This document shows, one piece after another, positions 1 to 9,095 of a DNA stretch of 64,000 bases; position 1 is the first letter of the stretch; each line of letters opens with the position of its first letter. A program made the position numbers and the translations under genes. The DNA comes from Agromyces protaetiae (GTDB lineage Bacteria > Actinomycetota > Actinomycetes > Actinomycetales > Microbacteriaceae): assembly GCF_004135405.1 (NCBI RefSeq), contig NZ_CP035491.1, positions 3,100,001-3,164,000 on the forward strand, in the 5' to 3' direction. Under the pieces are notes generated by a model, which had not been told where the DNA came from, ran no database searches, and saw only the letters and a program-made list of their open reading frames with translations.

Positions 1-163
1 TGGACCTCCTCGTCGGCGGGTCCGCCTTGTGGGCCCTCCCGCAGCCGGCCTCGTCGCCGGTTGAGGTGAGCGTACGGCGACCGGTCAGTGCGCTCAAGCA
101 TTGAGCGATGCACAGAGCATGTCGCCAAGACGGATGCCCCGTGCCGCTGCTAGATTGCGCGAT

Positions 164-625
164 ATGAGCCAGTACGACCGCGTCGATCGAGCCCTCCTCG
201 CCGCGCTCGGCGACGACCCGCGAGCGACCGTGGTCGCCCTCGCCGAGCGCCTCGGGCTGAGCCGGAACACCGTGCAGGCCCGACTCGGGCGGCTCGAGGC
301 ATCCGGCGCCTTCCTGTCTTTCGAACGCAGCATCGATCCGGGCCCGCTCGGCTTCCCGCTCGAGGCGTTCGTGAGCGTGCACGTCCGCCAGACGGTGCTC
401 GCGGCCGTCGTCGACGCGATCGCCGAGATCCCCGAGGTGATCCAGGCGCACGGCCTCTCAGGGCAGGTCGACCTGCTCGTGCGGGTCGTCTGCCGCGACG
501 CGCACGACCTGTTCCGCATCGACGGCGAGATCCTCGCGATCGACGGCGTCGAACGCACCGAGACCTCGCTCGCGATGGGCGAACTCATCCCCTACCGGCT
601 GAAACCGCTCCTCGGCTCCGCCTGA
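164..625 (+). CDS. Lrp/AsnC family transcriptional regulator
   Basis: A 153-residue one-component regulator of the Lrp/AsnC family, which usually senses amino acids and controls their uptake or breakdown. The N-terminal third holds a winged helix-turn-helix (VVALAERLGLSRNTVQARL, about residues 24-42) and the rest is the alpha/beta RAM effector domain ending in a short basic tail. Length is normal. I start at the ATG at 164 rather than the upstream GTG/TTG codons because a TAGATT -10 box lies at 151-156, seven bases ahead, the leaderless spacing repeated elsewhere here. The target is unknown; a divergent gene may lie beyond the left edge. Confidence 0.88.
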   Translation: MSQYDRVDRALLAALGDDPRATVVALAERLGLSRNTVQARLGRLEASGAFLSFERSIDPGPLGFPLEAFVSVHVRQTVLAAVVDAIAEIPEVIQAHGLSGQVDLLVRVVCRDAHDLFRIDGEILAIDGVERTETSLAMGELIPYRLKPLLGSA

Positions 626-710
626 CACGTCGGTGCGCTGCGGTCCGGTTTGCTCACTCGGACTGCGGATGCGAAGGTGGACTGCCCGCCACCCGACGCG
701 AAGGAGCCTC

Positions 711-1562
711 ATGCGCCGGCGCCCCCGACTCGAACTCGACCGACGACTCGCCGTCGTCACCGGTGCAGGCAGCGGCATGGGCCGCGCGAGTGCCGAACTC
801 CTCGCCTCCCGCGGCTGCGCCCTCGCACTCGTCGACCGCGACGCCGGCGCCCTCGAGACGCTCGCCGCCGAGCTGCGCGGGCGCGGGGCATCCGTCAGCA
901 CCCATCCGCTCGACCTCGCCGACCTCGACGCGGTGGCCGCCCTGCCTGCCGCGGTCGCCGCAGCGCACGACGGAGCGACGCCGTCGGTGCTCCTCAACTG
1001 CGCGGGCGTCTCGATGCTCGGCTCGTTCGCCCAGGTGACGCTCGAGGAGTTCCGCTCCGTCGTCGAGGTCAACCTGTGGGGCACGGTCGCGACGGTGAAG
1101 GCGTTCCTGCCCGACCTCCTCGCCGCACCCGAAGCGCACATCGCGAACGTCTCGAGCCTCTACGGCCTCACGGCGCCCGCGGGCCGCGTGCCGTACGTCA
1201 CGTCGAAGTTCGCCGTGCGCGGGTTCACCGACTCGCTCCGCCACGAACTGGAGCGCACGGGCGTGACGGTCTCGGCGATCTACCCCGGCGGCGTGAAGAC
1301 GGGCATCATCCACCACGCTCGCGTCGCCGCTGCCGTCGACGCGAGCGTCGCCAAGCGCGCCGCCGACGCCCAGTCGGCGCTCTACCGCACGACGCCCGAG
1401 CAAGCTGCGGCGATCATCGTCGCCGGCATCGAACGGCGCCGCCCGCGCGTCTTCATCGGCCGCGACGCGCGCCTCAGCGACATCGTCTCGCGCGTCGCCC
1501 CGGTCGGGTACTGGAGCATCATGCGCGGCATCGTCGCGAAGGCCGGCGACACGCGCGGCTGA
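711..1562 (+). CDS. SDR family NAD(P)-dependent oxidoreductase
   Basis: A 283-residue classical short-chain dehydrogenase/reductase. Visible signatures are the Rossmann glycine motif TGAGSGMG near residues 18-25, NCAG after beta-4, the catalytic Ser in NVSSLYG and the YVTSK catalytic Tyr/Lys pair. The C-terminal 60 residues carry an arginine-rich segment and a hydrophobic stretch (VAPVGYWSIMRGI) typical of the membrane-associated long-form SDRs. The start at 711 has AAGGAG at 701-706. It follows the Lrp gene by 85 bases on the same strand, so control by that regulator is possible. Substrate cannot be told from sequence. Confidence 0.88.
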   Translation: MRRRPRLELDRRLAVVTGAGSGMGRASAELLASRGCALALVDRDAGALETLAAELRGRGASVSTHPLDLADLDAVAALPAAVAAAHDGATPSVLLNCAGVSMLGSFAQVTLEEFRSVVEVNLWGTVATVKAFLPDLLAAPEAHIANVSSLYGLTAPAGRVPYVTSKFAVRGFTDSLRHELERTGVTVSAIYPGGVKTGIIHHARVAAAVDASVAKRAADAQSALYRTTPEQAAAIIVAGIERRRPRVFIGRDARLSDIVSRVAPVGYWSIMRGIVAKAGDTRG

Positions 1563-1574
1563 GTTCGAATGAGA

Positions 1575-1613
1575 GCGGATGCCCCGCCCGAGCGATTCGG
1601 GCGAGGCATCCGC
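1575..1613. terminator. Bidirectional hairpin between convergent genes
   Basis: Inverted repeat GCGGATGCC...GGCATCCGC with a GC-rich inner stem and a four-base loop, one C/A mismatch, no T tract. It lies between the convergent SDR and SGNH genes and is built from two facing copies of the GGATGYC motif that recurs through the window. Confidence 0.7.
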
Positions 1614-1633
1614 GGTGTTCGCGGAACTGCGGA

Positions 1634-2509
1634 TCAGCGGGCGAAGACCCTGTCTTTCGCGAGCGCGATGCCGTAGCCGAGCGAGTTGCCGAGCGCGTTC
1701 GGGTGGAAGTTCTGATCGGCGAGCAGGTTCTTCGGATTGAACGCGATGTACGGGATGAGCGAGCCGATGCCGTGCCCCTTGAACTCGTCGGTGACGTCGA
1801 CGAGCTGGATCTTCGGGTTCCCGGTCGCCGCGACGGCTCCCGCGATGACGGCGTTGAGCTGCGTCGTGCCCGAGTTGACGAGGTCGCCGACCGGCGCGAT
1901 GCCGGGCTTGAAGAGCAACGGATAGTTGAGCACGGCGATCTTCGCGTTCGGGAGCGTCGAGGCGATCGTCGAGTACAGCCCGACGAGCTGCGGACCGAGC
2001 GCGGCGAGCGCCGCCTGACTCGCCAGGATCGCCGACTTGCACGGATCGACGGTCGGGTCGGGGTTCGCCGCGCATGCCGCGAGCAGCGCGTTGGATCCCG
2101 CGTCGATGCCGCCGACGGTGAGGGTCACGAGCTGCGTGTTCGGGTTGAGTCCAGCGAGCTGGGCTGCGGTCGCCGCCACGTTCGCGCCCGAGCACGCCCG
2201 GTTCTCGGTGAGCTTGTAGAGGCTCAGCGCTGCCGCGATCGTGGGATACCCGAGCGAGCGGCTCTGCTTGCACGTGTCGTCCTTGTAGGGCGGCGCGCCC
2301 TGGCCCGCGGTGAACGAATCCCCGAGGGCGACGTAGGGGCGCTGGCTGAACAGCGCGGTTCTGGCGGTCGAGGCCGAGTCGACGGCGACGGTGTTGGAAG
2401 CAGCAGCTGCAGGGGCGACGGCGAGGCCCGCGACGAGCGCGGTGGAGATCAGTGCGAGGGCGCTCAGACGAGACGCGAACCCTCTCATGCCCTGAGGATT
2501 CTTCAACAT
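1634..2509 (-). CDS. Secreted SGNH/GDSL hydrolase
   Basis: A 291-residue exported esterase/lipase of the SGNH family. An N-terminal signal peptide (basic MRGFASR, then a hydrophobic run ending in APAAAA) should direct export. Block I is ALGDSFTAGQG with the nucleophilic Ser near residue 64, block III is VGGIDAGSN, and block V is an N-F-H-P-N segment giving the catalytic His near the C-terminus. Six cysteines fit disulfides of secreted homologues such as Streptomyces lipases. A start at the in-frame Met eight residues later is equally possible. It is downstream of pnp, separated by pnp's terminator, so probably transcribed alone. Substrate unknown. Confidence 0.85.
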   Translation of the reverse strand: MLKNPQGMRGFASRLSALALISTALVAGLAVAPAAAASNTVAVDSASTARTALFSQRPYVALGDSFTAGQGAPPYKDDTCKQSRSLGYPTIAAALSLYKLTENRACSGANVAATAAQLAGLNPNTQLVTLTVGGIDAGSNALLAACAANPDPTVDPCKSAILASQAALAALGPQLVGLYSTIASTLPNAKIAVLNYPLLFKPGIAPVGDLVNSGTTQLNAVIAGAVAATGNPKIQLVDVTDEFKGHGIGSLIPYIAFNPKNLLADQNFHPNALGNSLGYGIALAKDRVFAR

Positions 2510-2613
2510 AGCGCGCAGAGTACTCGCGGCCCGGTGCGGCGACCATCCTTTGCTTCCATGTGGCTGGCCCTCGTTCGAGGGGAATCTTCGTGCGGGGCGT
2601 GGAGCGCAGACGA

Positions 2614-2651
2614 CGGATGCCCCGCCCGAATGGAATCGGGCGGGGCATCCG
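2614..2651. terminator. pnp terminator hairpin
   Basis: Perfect 16-bp inverted repeat (CGGATGCCCCGCCCGA and its complement) with a six-base loop, downstream of the pnp stop on the minus strand. Again the stem is a facing pair of GGATGCC-type motifs. No U-tract is visible, as usual in high-GC actinobacteria. Confidence 0.75.
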
Positions 2652-2696
2652 GCCTGCTCAGGCGCAGCGCGCCGAGCGGAAGGCGATCAGATCAGA

Positions 2697-4979
2697 TCAG
2701 ACCTCGGCGCCCTCTGCGGGCTCCTCGGCGTGCACCGGCGCGGTCTCGCGACCGTTCGTGTCGGCCTCTTCCTGGAGGACCGGCGCGAGCGAGAGCTTGC
2801 CGCGGTCGTCGATCTTCGTGATCTCGACGAGGAGCTTCTGGCCGACGCCGAGCACGTCTTCGACGTTCTCGACGCGCTTGCCGCCGGCGAGCTTGCGCAC
2901 CTCGGAGATGTGCAGCAGGCCGTCCTTGCCGGGAAGCAGCGAGACGAACGCGCCGAACGTCGCGATCTTCACGACCGTGCCGAGGAACTGCTCGCCGACC
3001 TCGGGGTTCGTCGGGTTCGCGATCGCGTTGACCTGGGCACGAGCGGCCTCGGCCGACGGGCCGTCGACGGCGCCGATGTACACGGTGCCGTCTTCTTCGA
3101 TCGAGATGTCGGCGCCGGTCTCGTCCTGGATCGCGTTGATCGTCTTGCCCTTCGGGCCGATCAGCTCGCCGATCTTGTCGACGGGGATCTGCACCGAGAT
3201 CACGCGAGGCGCGGTCGGGGCCATCTCGTCGGGGCCGTCGATCGCGGCGTTCAGGACCTGGAGGATCGTCGTGCGAGCCTCCTTCGCCTGGGTCAGCGCG
3301 CCCGCGAGCACCGAGGCGGGGATGCCGTCGAGCTTCGTGTCGAGCTGGATCGCCGTGACGAACTCCGACGTGCCGGCGACCTTGAAGTCCATGTCGCCGA
3401 GCGCGTCTTCGGCGCCGAGGATGTCGGTGAGCGCCGCGTAGCGGGTCTCGCCGTTCACGGTGTCGGAGATGAGGCCCATCGCGATGCCCGCGACGGGAGC
3501 GCGCAGCGGCACACCCGCGTTCAGGAGCGACAGCGTCGACGCGCAGACCGAGCCCATCGAGGTCGAGCCGTTCGAGCCGAGCGCCTCGGAGACCTGGCGG
3601 ATGGCGTACGGGAACTCCTCGCGCGTGGGCAGCACGGGCACGAGCGCACGCTCGGCGAGCGCGCCGTGGCCGATCTCGCGACGCTTCGGCGAACCCACAC
3701 GACCCGTCTCACCCGTCGAGTACGGCGGGAAGTTGTAGTTGTGCATGTAGCGTTTCTTCGTCTCGGGCGAGAGCGAGTCGATCTGCTGCTCCATCTTGAG
3801 CATGTTGAGCGTCGTGATGCCGAGGATCTGCGTCTCGCCGCGCTGGAAGATGGCCGAGCCGTGGACGCGGGGCACGACCTGCACCTCGGCGTCGAGCGGA
3901 CGGATGTCGCGGAGGCCGCGGCCGTCGATGCGGACGCCCTCTTCGAGGACGCGCGAACGGACGACGAGCTTCGTGACCGACTTGTACGCGGCCGAGACCT
4001 CGCCGACCGCCGACTCGGGCAGCTCGCCCGCCTCGACCTTGGCGGCGACGGCGGCCTTGACGCGCGACTTGAGCGCGTCGTCGGCGTCCTGGCGCTCGAC
4101 CTTGCCGGCGATCTGGTAGACGCTCTTGAGCTCGTCGTAGGCGAGGCCCGCGACGACGTCGTACGTCGACTGCTGGTACGGCGGGAACGTCGGGTACTCG
4201 GCGGTCGGCTTCGCCGCGGTGGCGGCGACCTGCTGCTGAGCGGCGACGAGCTGCGTGATGAAGGGCTTCGACGCCTCGATGCCCTGCGCGATGACCTCTT
4301 CGTTCGGCTTGACCGCGCCGGCCTGGATGAGGTCCCACGCGTGGTCGGTGGCCTCGGCCTCGATCATCATGATCGCGACATCCTGCGAGCCGTCTTCCTC
4401 GGTGACGACGCGACCCGCGACGACCATGCTGAACACGGCCTCCGAGAGCTGCGAGTACTTCGGGAACGCGACCCACTGGCCGTCGATGAGCGCGACGCGC
4501 ACGCCGGCGACGGGGCCCGAGAAGGGCAGGCCCGAGAGCTGGGTCGAGAGCGACGCGGCGTTGATGGCGAGCACGTCGTAGAGCTCGTCGGGCTCGATCG
4601 CGAGGACCGTCACGACGACCTGGACCTCGTTGCGCAGGCCCTCGACGAACGAGGGGCGCAGGGGGCGGTCGATGAGACGGCACGTGAGGATGGCGTCGGT
4701 CGAGGGGCGGCCCTCGCGGCGGAAGAACGAGCCGGGGATGCGCCCGGCGGCGTACATGCGCTCTTCGACGTCGATGGTCAGCGGGAAGAAGTCGAACTGA
4801 TCCTTCGGCTGCTTCGAGACGCTCGTCGCCGAGAGGAGCATCGTCTCGTCGTCGAGGTAGGCGACGGCCGAGCCCTGCGCCTGCTGCGCGAGGCGGCCGG
4901 TTTCGAAGCGGATGGTGCGGGTGCCGAACCGACCGTTGTCGATGACGGTTTCGGCGAACGTGATTTCAGGACCTTCCAA
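2697..4979 (-). CDS. pnp: Polyribonucleotide nucleotidyltransferase (PNPase)
   Basis: A 760-residue 3'-5' phosphorolytic exoribonuclease that degrades RNA with inorganic phosphate and can add tails. Domain order is complete: RNase PH 1 (from about residue 12), all-alpha linker, RNase PH 2 ([17 protein letters not shown] region), a KH domain with the GxxG loop [12 protein letters not shown] near 600, and an S1 domain ([19 protein letters not shown]). The acidic tail is usual for actinobacteria. Start is a TTG with AAAGGAGA about ten bases upstream; no better start exists because the upstream frame lacks homology. Long structured leader upstream. Its usual neighbour rpsO is 12 kb away on the same strand. 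Confidence 0.97.
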   Translation of the reverse strand: MEGPEITFAETVIDNGRFGTRTIRFETGRLAQQAQGSAVAYLDDETMLLSATSVSKQPKDQFDFFPLTIDVEERMYAAGRIPGSFFRREGRPSTDAILTCRLIDRPLRPSFVEGLRNEVQVVVTVLAIEPDELYDVLAINAASLSTQLSGLPFSGPVAGVRVALIDGQWVAFPKYSQLSEAVFSMVVAGRVVTEEDGSQDVAIMMIEAEATDHAWDLIQAGAVKPNEEVIAQGIEASKPFITQLVAAQQQVAATAAKPTAEYPTFPPYQQSTYDVVAGLAYDELKSVYQIAGKVERQDADDALKSRVKAAVAAKVEAGELPESAVGEVSAAYKSVTKLVVRSRVLEEGVRIDGRGLRDIRPLDAEVQVVPRVHGSAIFQRGETQILGITTLNMLKMEQQIDSLSPETKKRYMHNYNFPPYSTGETGRVGSPKRREIGHGALAERALVPVLPTREEFPYAIRQVSEALGSNGSTSMGSVCASTLSLLNAGVPLRAPVAGIAMGLISDTVNGETRYAALTDILGAEDALGDMDFKVAGTSEFVTAIQLDTKLDGIPASVLAGALTQAKEARTTILQVLNAAIDGPDEMAPTAPRVISVQIPVDKIGELIGPKGKTINAIQDETGADISIEEDGTVYIGAVDGPSAEAARAQVNAIANPTNPEVGEQFLGTVVKIATFGAFVSLLPGKDGLLHISEVRKLAGGKRVENVEDVLGVGQKLLVEITKIDDRGKLSLAPVLQEEADTNGRETAPVHAEEPAEGAEV

Positions 4980-5347
4980 GAGGTCTCTCTCCTTTGTTTA
5001 ACGTCGCACCCCGTCTGGGCACGACTGCATACATCGGAGCAGGAGCAGGCAGGACGAACGCGCCTCGGTCGACGTGTTCACGCTGGCCACCAGTAGAAGT
5101 CCACCGAACTCGCTGGTCGGTGATCCACCACAGGAGACCAGCTCCTGCCGGCCTGCTCCGTACAAACCCGACCGAGCGACTGCCCGGGCGGGCGGAACCC
5201 ACAGGGGTATCCGAGAAGAGCCTATCAGCCGCATCTTTCACGGCCTAGCGGGCGGTTTCTCGCGGGGCTTGCGCCAGGGCGCGTGGTGGGCGTTGCATGG
5301 TGCCGGGGACATCCGGCTCCGATCCAGCTCGTCCAAGGGGGAACGAC
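4980..5347 (-). promoter_or_regulatory. pnp leader with competing hairpins
   Basis: This 368-base gap holds no credible gene. The pnp ribosome binding site AAAGGAGA lies at about 4989-4996. Two hairpins share bases and cannot form together: GCTGGTC (5112-5118) with GACCAGC (5136-5142), and AGGAG (5132-5136) with CTCCT (5142-5146). PNPase of enterobacteria autoregulates through its leader hairpin; whether these structures do so here is inference. Confidence 0.45.
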
Positions 5348-5551
5348 ATGACCGTCGCACGCATCACCACCATCACCGCCCGGTCGGAGGAGAGCTTCGA
5401 CGACGCCATCAAGCTCGGCATCGCCCGAGCCCACGAGACTCTCCGCAACGTGAGCGGCGCGTGGGTCAAGGAGCAGACCCTCGACATCACCGACGGCGAG
5501 ATCTCGCACTGGCAGGTGACGCTCGAGGTCACGTTCGTGCTCGACGATTGA
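5348..5551 (+). CDS. Dodecin family flavin-binding protein
   Basis: A 67-residue dodecin, a small protein whose twelve-subunit shell binds flavins (FMN, FAD or lumichrome), protecting or storing them. The typical pattern is visible: a first beta strand (VARITTITARSEESF), one helix (DDAIKLGIARAHETLRNV), the flavin-stacking Trp in GAWVKEQ, and two final strands (HWQVTLEVTFVL). Length is the family norm. The ATG at 5348 follows AAGGGGGA; an upstream in-frame GTG gives an unlikely extension. It converges on the glycosyltransferase gene. Confidence 0.93.
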   Translation: MTVARITTITARSEESFDDAIKLGIARAHETLRNVSGAWVKEQTLDITDGEISHWQVTLEVTFVLDD

Positions 5552-5578
5552 TCCCGGTCAGCCCGCCGGGGGCGATGG

Positions 5579-7525
5579 TCACGAGCGCCGCGTGCTTGGC
5601 GACGCGGCCGTCGCCCGCGGTGCGGCCGCGGAGGCGCCGCGCGATCCACGGCACGGCGTGGCGGGTGATCCACGCCCCGTCGCGAGGCGGGTCTCGCGGT
5701 CGTCGTCGACGTCCTCGTGGAGGAGCCCGTCGAGGACGCCGAGTTCGAGCGCGCCCGGCACGCCGAGTTCCCGTGCGGCCGCATAGGCGAGGAGTCGGTG
5801 CCCGGCGGAATTCAAGTGCACGCGGTCCTCGGCCCAGTGCCGCGCACCCGTGAGCGATGCGTCGTCCGAGACATCCAGCCATCTCGCGCCGTGCGCGCGC
5901 ACGAGGGGCGCGAGCTCGGCGTTGAACGTCTCGAACCGGGCGCGCAGCCACGCGAGCCGGGGCGCCTGCGGCATGAACGCCGACACGACGAGCACGTCGA
6001 TGTCCGCCGAGCGGAGTACGCCGACCGCACGCGCGAGCCGGTGCGCGAGGGCGACGGGGTCCGCGCCGCGCTTGACGAGGTCGTTGCCGCCGGCGAGGAC
6101 GCTCACGAGGTCGGCACCCAGGGCGACGGCGGTCGGCAATTGGTCGTCGACGACGTCGTCGATGCGGCGGCTGCGCACGGCGAGGTTCGCATAGCGGATG
6201 CCCTGACCTGACGCGCTGCCGTGCGCGAGGAGCATCGCGAGGCGGTCGGCCCAGCCGCGGTAGTCGCCGTCGGCCATCCGGGAGTCGTCGCACAGCCCCT
6301 CGGTGATCGAGTCCCCGACGGCGACGTAGCGCCGCCAGGCGGGACGGGGTGCGGATGTCTCGCGCGACGCGTCTGCACGAAGTCGCTCGGCGAGCGGGGT
6401 GACGGCAGGCGAGCGCTGCTTCAGTGCGATCACGTGCTCGTAGTGCGCGACGAGCTCGTCGCCGAGCCGATCCCATCCGCGGCCTTCGACCGAGGCGCGC
6501 GCCGCGCGCGCGAACGCGTGCCGCTTGGCGTCGTCGCCCACGAGGTCGGCGACGCGGTCGCGCAGGTCGCCGAGGTCGCCCGGGCGGTAGAGCCAGCCCG
6601 TCCGGCTCGATTCGACGAGATCGAGCGGGCCGCCTCGTCCGGTGGCGACGACCGGCACGCCGCTCGCGAGGGCCTCCTGCACGGTCTGGCAGAAGGTCTC
6701 ACTCTCGCCGGGGTGCACGAACACGTCGAACGCGGCCATCGTCTCGGCGAGCGCGGTGCCGCCGAGGAACCCCGTGAAGACCGCGCCCGGCAGCACCCGC
6801 TCGAGGTCGGCGCGGTCGGGGCCGTCGCCGACGACGACGAGCCGCACGCCCGGAAGATCCGCGATCGCGGCGAGGTCGGCGACCTGCTTCTCCGGCGCGA
6901 GCCGGCCCACGTACCCGACGATCGCCTCGCCGCCGGGCGCGAGTTCGCGGCGTCGCCGGTCGCTGCGGCGGTCGGGCCGGAACTGCACGGTGTCGACGCC
7001 GCGCGCCCAGCGCTGCACGCCCGAGACGCCGAGCGACTCGAGGCGCTCGATCGCCGACGTCGAGGGTGCGAGCGTGAGCGTCGCCCGCGTGTGCAGACGC
7101 GCGAGGTGCCGCTCGAGCATGGGCGCGGCCCCGCGCACGCCGTAGCGGTCGGCGTAGGCCGGGACATCCGTCTGATAGATCGCGACCGACGGCACGCCGA
7201 GCGCCTCGGCGGCGACGACGCCCTGCCAACCGAGGATGAACGGCGACGCGAGGTGCACCACGTCGGGTGCGAAGTCGCGCATGAGCGAGGTGAGGCGCGC
7301 GGCCGACGCGAACGTCATGCGGACCTCGGGGTAGCCGGGCATCGGCACCGAGCGGAGGTACCGCGCGGATGCGCCGTGCAGGCCGTGGTCGACGTGACCC
7401 GCCTTGGGGGCGATCACGAGCGCCTCGTCGCCGCGGCGCTCGAGATGCTCGAGCACCCGCAGCAGGGAGTGCGTGACTCCGTTCATGTGCGGGAGAAAGG
7501 ACTCTGCGAACAGTGCGACCTTCAC
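5579..7525 (-). CDS. Glycosyltransferase family 4 - SGNH hydrolase fusion (3' frameshift as read)
   Basis: A fusion protein of about 650 residues. Residues 1-380 are a GT-B family 4 glycosyltransferase: KVALFAESFLPHMNGV at the N-terminus, then VGYVGRLAPEKQV and the donor-site E-x7-E segment HPGESETFCQTVQEAL, like actinobacterial mannosyltransferases of the MgtA/PimB type. Residues from about 405 are an SGNH esterase: VAVGDSITEG, LAGGNDL, and a D-x-x-H end (EDRVHLNSAGH). Near 5690 the frame is lost; the adjacent frame supplies a family-typical tail (WITRHAVPWIARRLRG) that would end at 5529. Adding one G to the GGGG run restores it. Start chosen at GTG 7525. Inferred role: making and trimming acylated or glycosylated envelope lipids. 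Confidence 0.85.
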   Translation of the reverse strand: MKVALFAESFLPHMNGVTHSLLRVLEHLERRGDEALVIAPKAGHVDHGLHGASARYLRSVPMPGYPEVRMTFASAARLTSLMRDFAPDVVHLASPFILGWQGVVAAEALGVPSVAIYQTDVPAYADRYGVRGAAPMLERHLARLHTRATLTLAPSTSAIERLESLGVSGVQRWARGVDTVQFRPDRRSDRRRRELAPGGEAIVGYVGRLAPEKQVADLAAIADLPGVRLVVVGDGPDRADLERVLPGAVFTGFLGGTALAETMAAFDVFVHPGESETFCQTVQEALASGVPVVATGRGGPLDLVESSRTGWLYRPGDLGDLRDRVADLVGDDAKRHAFARAARASVEGRGWDRLGDELVAHYEHVIALKQRSPAVTPLAERLRADASRETSAPRPAWRRYVAVGDSITEGLCDDSRMADGDYRGWADRLAMLLAHGSASGQGIRYANLAVRSRRIDDVVDDQLPTAVALGADLVSVLAGGNDLVKRGADPVALAHRLARAVGVLRSADIDVLVVSAFMPQAPRLAWLRARFETFNAELAPLVRAHGARWLDVSDDASLTGARHWAEDRVHLNSAGHRLLAYAAARELGVPGALELGVLDGLLHEDVDDDRETRLATGRGSPATPCRGSRGASAAAPRATAASPSTRRS

Positions 7526-7697
7526 GTCTCCAGGGTGAGGGGTCGCGAAGGGCCGGATGTCTCGATTCGGCCCGTTTCGGCGAGGGTTCACCGAGGGTTC
7601 GACATCCGTTCCCGAACCGGTCGGCGGCCGGTCGGGTGTCGCGGCGGGACGGCCGCTCGTCGCCTGCCGTTCATCTCCCCCGGCTACAGATGACGGC

Positions 7698-8297
7698 GTG
7701 GACGATCAGACGGCGACGGCGCTCGCGGCCTCGCCGTGGCTCGTGCCGGCGCTCTTCGCACTCGTCGTGGGAGACGCGTTCCTCGTCGTGCTCCCCGGGG
7801 AGACCGCGGTCGTGGCGCTCGGGGCGCTGTGGGCGGCCACGGGCCATCCGCCGCTCTGGGCCACCCTCGCCGCTGCCGCGGCGGGCGCGATCACGGGCGA
7901 CGCGCTCTGCTACCTCATCGGCCGTCGGATCGGCCTCGACCGGTGGCGCTGGCAGCGGGAGGGACGCGCGGGCGCGGCGATCCAGCGGGCGCGCGCGACG
8001 GTGCACCGGCGCACGGCCGTGCTCGTGTTCACGGCCCGGTACGTGCCGTTCGCGCGCATCGCCGTGAATCTCGCGGCGGGTGCGGGCCGCGTGCCGCTCG
8101 CGCGCTATCTGCCGCTCTCGATCGGCGCAGGAGTGCTGTGGGCGGCCTTCAACACGACGGTCGGCGCGACCGTCGGGCAGGCGTTCGCCGACCAGCCCCT
8201 CGTCGCGGTCGCCGTGTCGGTGCCCGTCGCGATCGTGCTGGGGCTCCTCGTCGACCGGCTCGTCGCGGTCATCGACTCCCGGCGCCGCCGGGTGTGA
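7698..8297 (+). CDS. DedA family membrane protein
   Basis: A 199-residue integral membrane protein of the DedA/SNARE-associated (VTT) superfamily, proposed lipid flippases or proton-linked transporters needed for envelope integrity. Visible are the re-entrant-loop segment PGETAVVALGAL with the conserved acidic residue, the GDALCYLIGRRIG motif, the F-T-A-R-Y-V-P segment with its conserved Arg, and two C-terminal membrane helices. The GTG at 7698 puts the first helix correctly; upstream residues are non-conserved. It is divergent from the glycosyltransferase gene with a 172-base shared upstream region. Confidence 0.88.
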   Translation: MDDQTATALAASPWLVPALFALVVGDAFLVVLPGETAVVALGALWAATGHPPLWATLAAAAAGAITGDALCYLIGRRIGLDRWRWQREGRAGAAIQRARATVHRRTAVLVFTARYVPFARIAVNLAAGAGRVPLARYLPLSIGAGVLWAAFNTTVGATVGQAFADQPLVAVAVSVPVAIVLGLLVDRLVAVIDSRRRRV

Positions 8298-8329
8298 CGG
8301 GTCGCCGCCCCCGCGCTCGATCGAGCACC

Positions 8330-8395
8330 GCAACGGTGGGTTCCGCCGATGTAGGTGACGTACTCGCCACCTGCATCGGCGGAACCCACCGTTGC
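8330..8395 (+). repeat. 66-bp near-perfect palindrome after the DedA gene
   Basis: Two 28-base arms (8330-8357 and 8368-8395) match except at one position, where the plus-strand RNA would form a G-U wobble pair but the minus-strand RNA an A/C mismatch. The loop is ten bases. It lies between convergent genes and is followed within 13 bases by a second hairpin. It could be a terminator, a processing signal or a copy of a small intergenic repeat. Confidence 0.7.
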
Positions 8396-8407
8396 GCGTT
8401 TCCGAAG

Positions 8408-8453
8408 AGAGCGGCGGATGCCTCGGGGCCGACCCCGAGGCATCCGCCGCTCT
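8408..8453. terminator. Perfect 21-bp hairpin between convergent genes
   Basis: Arms of 21 bases around GGATGCCTCGGGG and its complement with the four-base loop CCGA. Placed between the convergent DedA and FMN-reductase genes. The stem contains two facing GGATGCCTC motifs. Confidence 0.8.
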
Positions 8454-8465
8454 ACTCCGCGGTGC

Positions 8466-9095
8466 TCACTCCCCCGCGAGTCCGCCGATGAGGTGGCCCA
8501 TCGGCCGGTCGAGGTTGAACGGGTCGTTCACAAGGTCGGAGCGGTCGGTGCGGTCGACGAGCTCGGCGAACTCCTTCGCGCCGCGGAAGATCCGCTCGGG
8601 CAGCGAGCGCACGCCGTCGCCCGATCCGCCCCAGTCGCTCGTCGCCGCGAACACGCCCGTCGTGACGGGGATGGCGTGGAGGTAGGTGAAGAGCGGGCGG
8701 ATCGCGTAGTCGATCGCGAGCGAGTGCCGCGGGGTGCCGCCCGTCGCGCCGATGAGCACCGGCAGGTCGGTGAGGGCCTGCGGGTCGATGACGTCGATGA
8801 ACGACTTGAAGAGTCCTGCGTAGCTCGTCGTGAAGATGGGCGTGACGGCGATGAGGCCGTCGGCCTTCGCGACCGAGTCGAGCGCGGCCTCGAGCTTGGG
8901 CGGGGCGAAGCCGAGGAGGAGGTGGTTCGTGATGTCGTGCGCGAGATCGCGCAGCTCGAACACCTCCACCTCGACGTCGTGGCCCTGCTCGCGGAGGAGC
9001 GCGACGCCGTCGGCGAGGAGCCGGTCGGCGAGCTGGCGGGTCGACGACGGGGTGCTGAGCCCCGCCGAGATCGCGACGAGACGCTTGGTCGTCAT
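8466..9095 (-). CDS. NADPH-dependent FMN reductase (MsuE/CE1759 type)
   Basis: A 209-residue flavodoxin-fold reductase that supplies reduced FMN to a partner monooxygenase. Visible are the N-terminal strand and loop VAISAGLSTPSSTRQLAD, the FMN-proximal TPIFTTSYAGLFKSFIDVI segment and GATGGTPRHSLA. Start ATG at 9095 has GGAAGGAAG upstream. The stop of the preceding luciferase-like gene overlaps this ATG (ATGA), so the two are translated together and very probably form a two-component flavin monooxygenase. Confidence 0.9.
   Translation of the reverse strand: MTTKRLVAISAGLSTPSSTRQLADRLLADGVALLREQGHDVEVEVFELRDLAHDITNHLLLGFAPPKLEAALDSVAKADGLIAVTPIFTTSYAGLFKSFIDVIDPQALTDLPVLIGATGGTPRHSLAIDYAIRPLFTYLHAIPVTTGVFAATSDWGGSGDGVRSLPERIFRGAKEFAELVDRTDRSDLVNDPFNLDRPMGHLIGGLAGE

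Noticed and set aside
1..104. Possible 3' end of a plus-strand gene (34 codons to a stop at 102) or a divergent minus-strand gene starting at 101
   Set aside because: Too short at the window edge; neither reading shows a recognisable motif.
2550..5096. An 848-codon open frame on the plus strand opposite pnp
   Set aside because: It is the antisense shadow of a clear PNPase gene in high-GC sequence; the product is Arg/Asp-rich with no family pattern.
4994..5248. Small plus-strand frame in the pnp leader
   Set aside because: No ribosome site or conserved pattern; the region is better explained as leader RNA.
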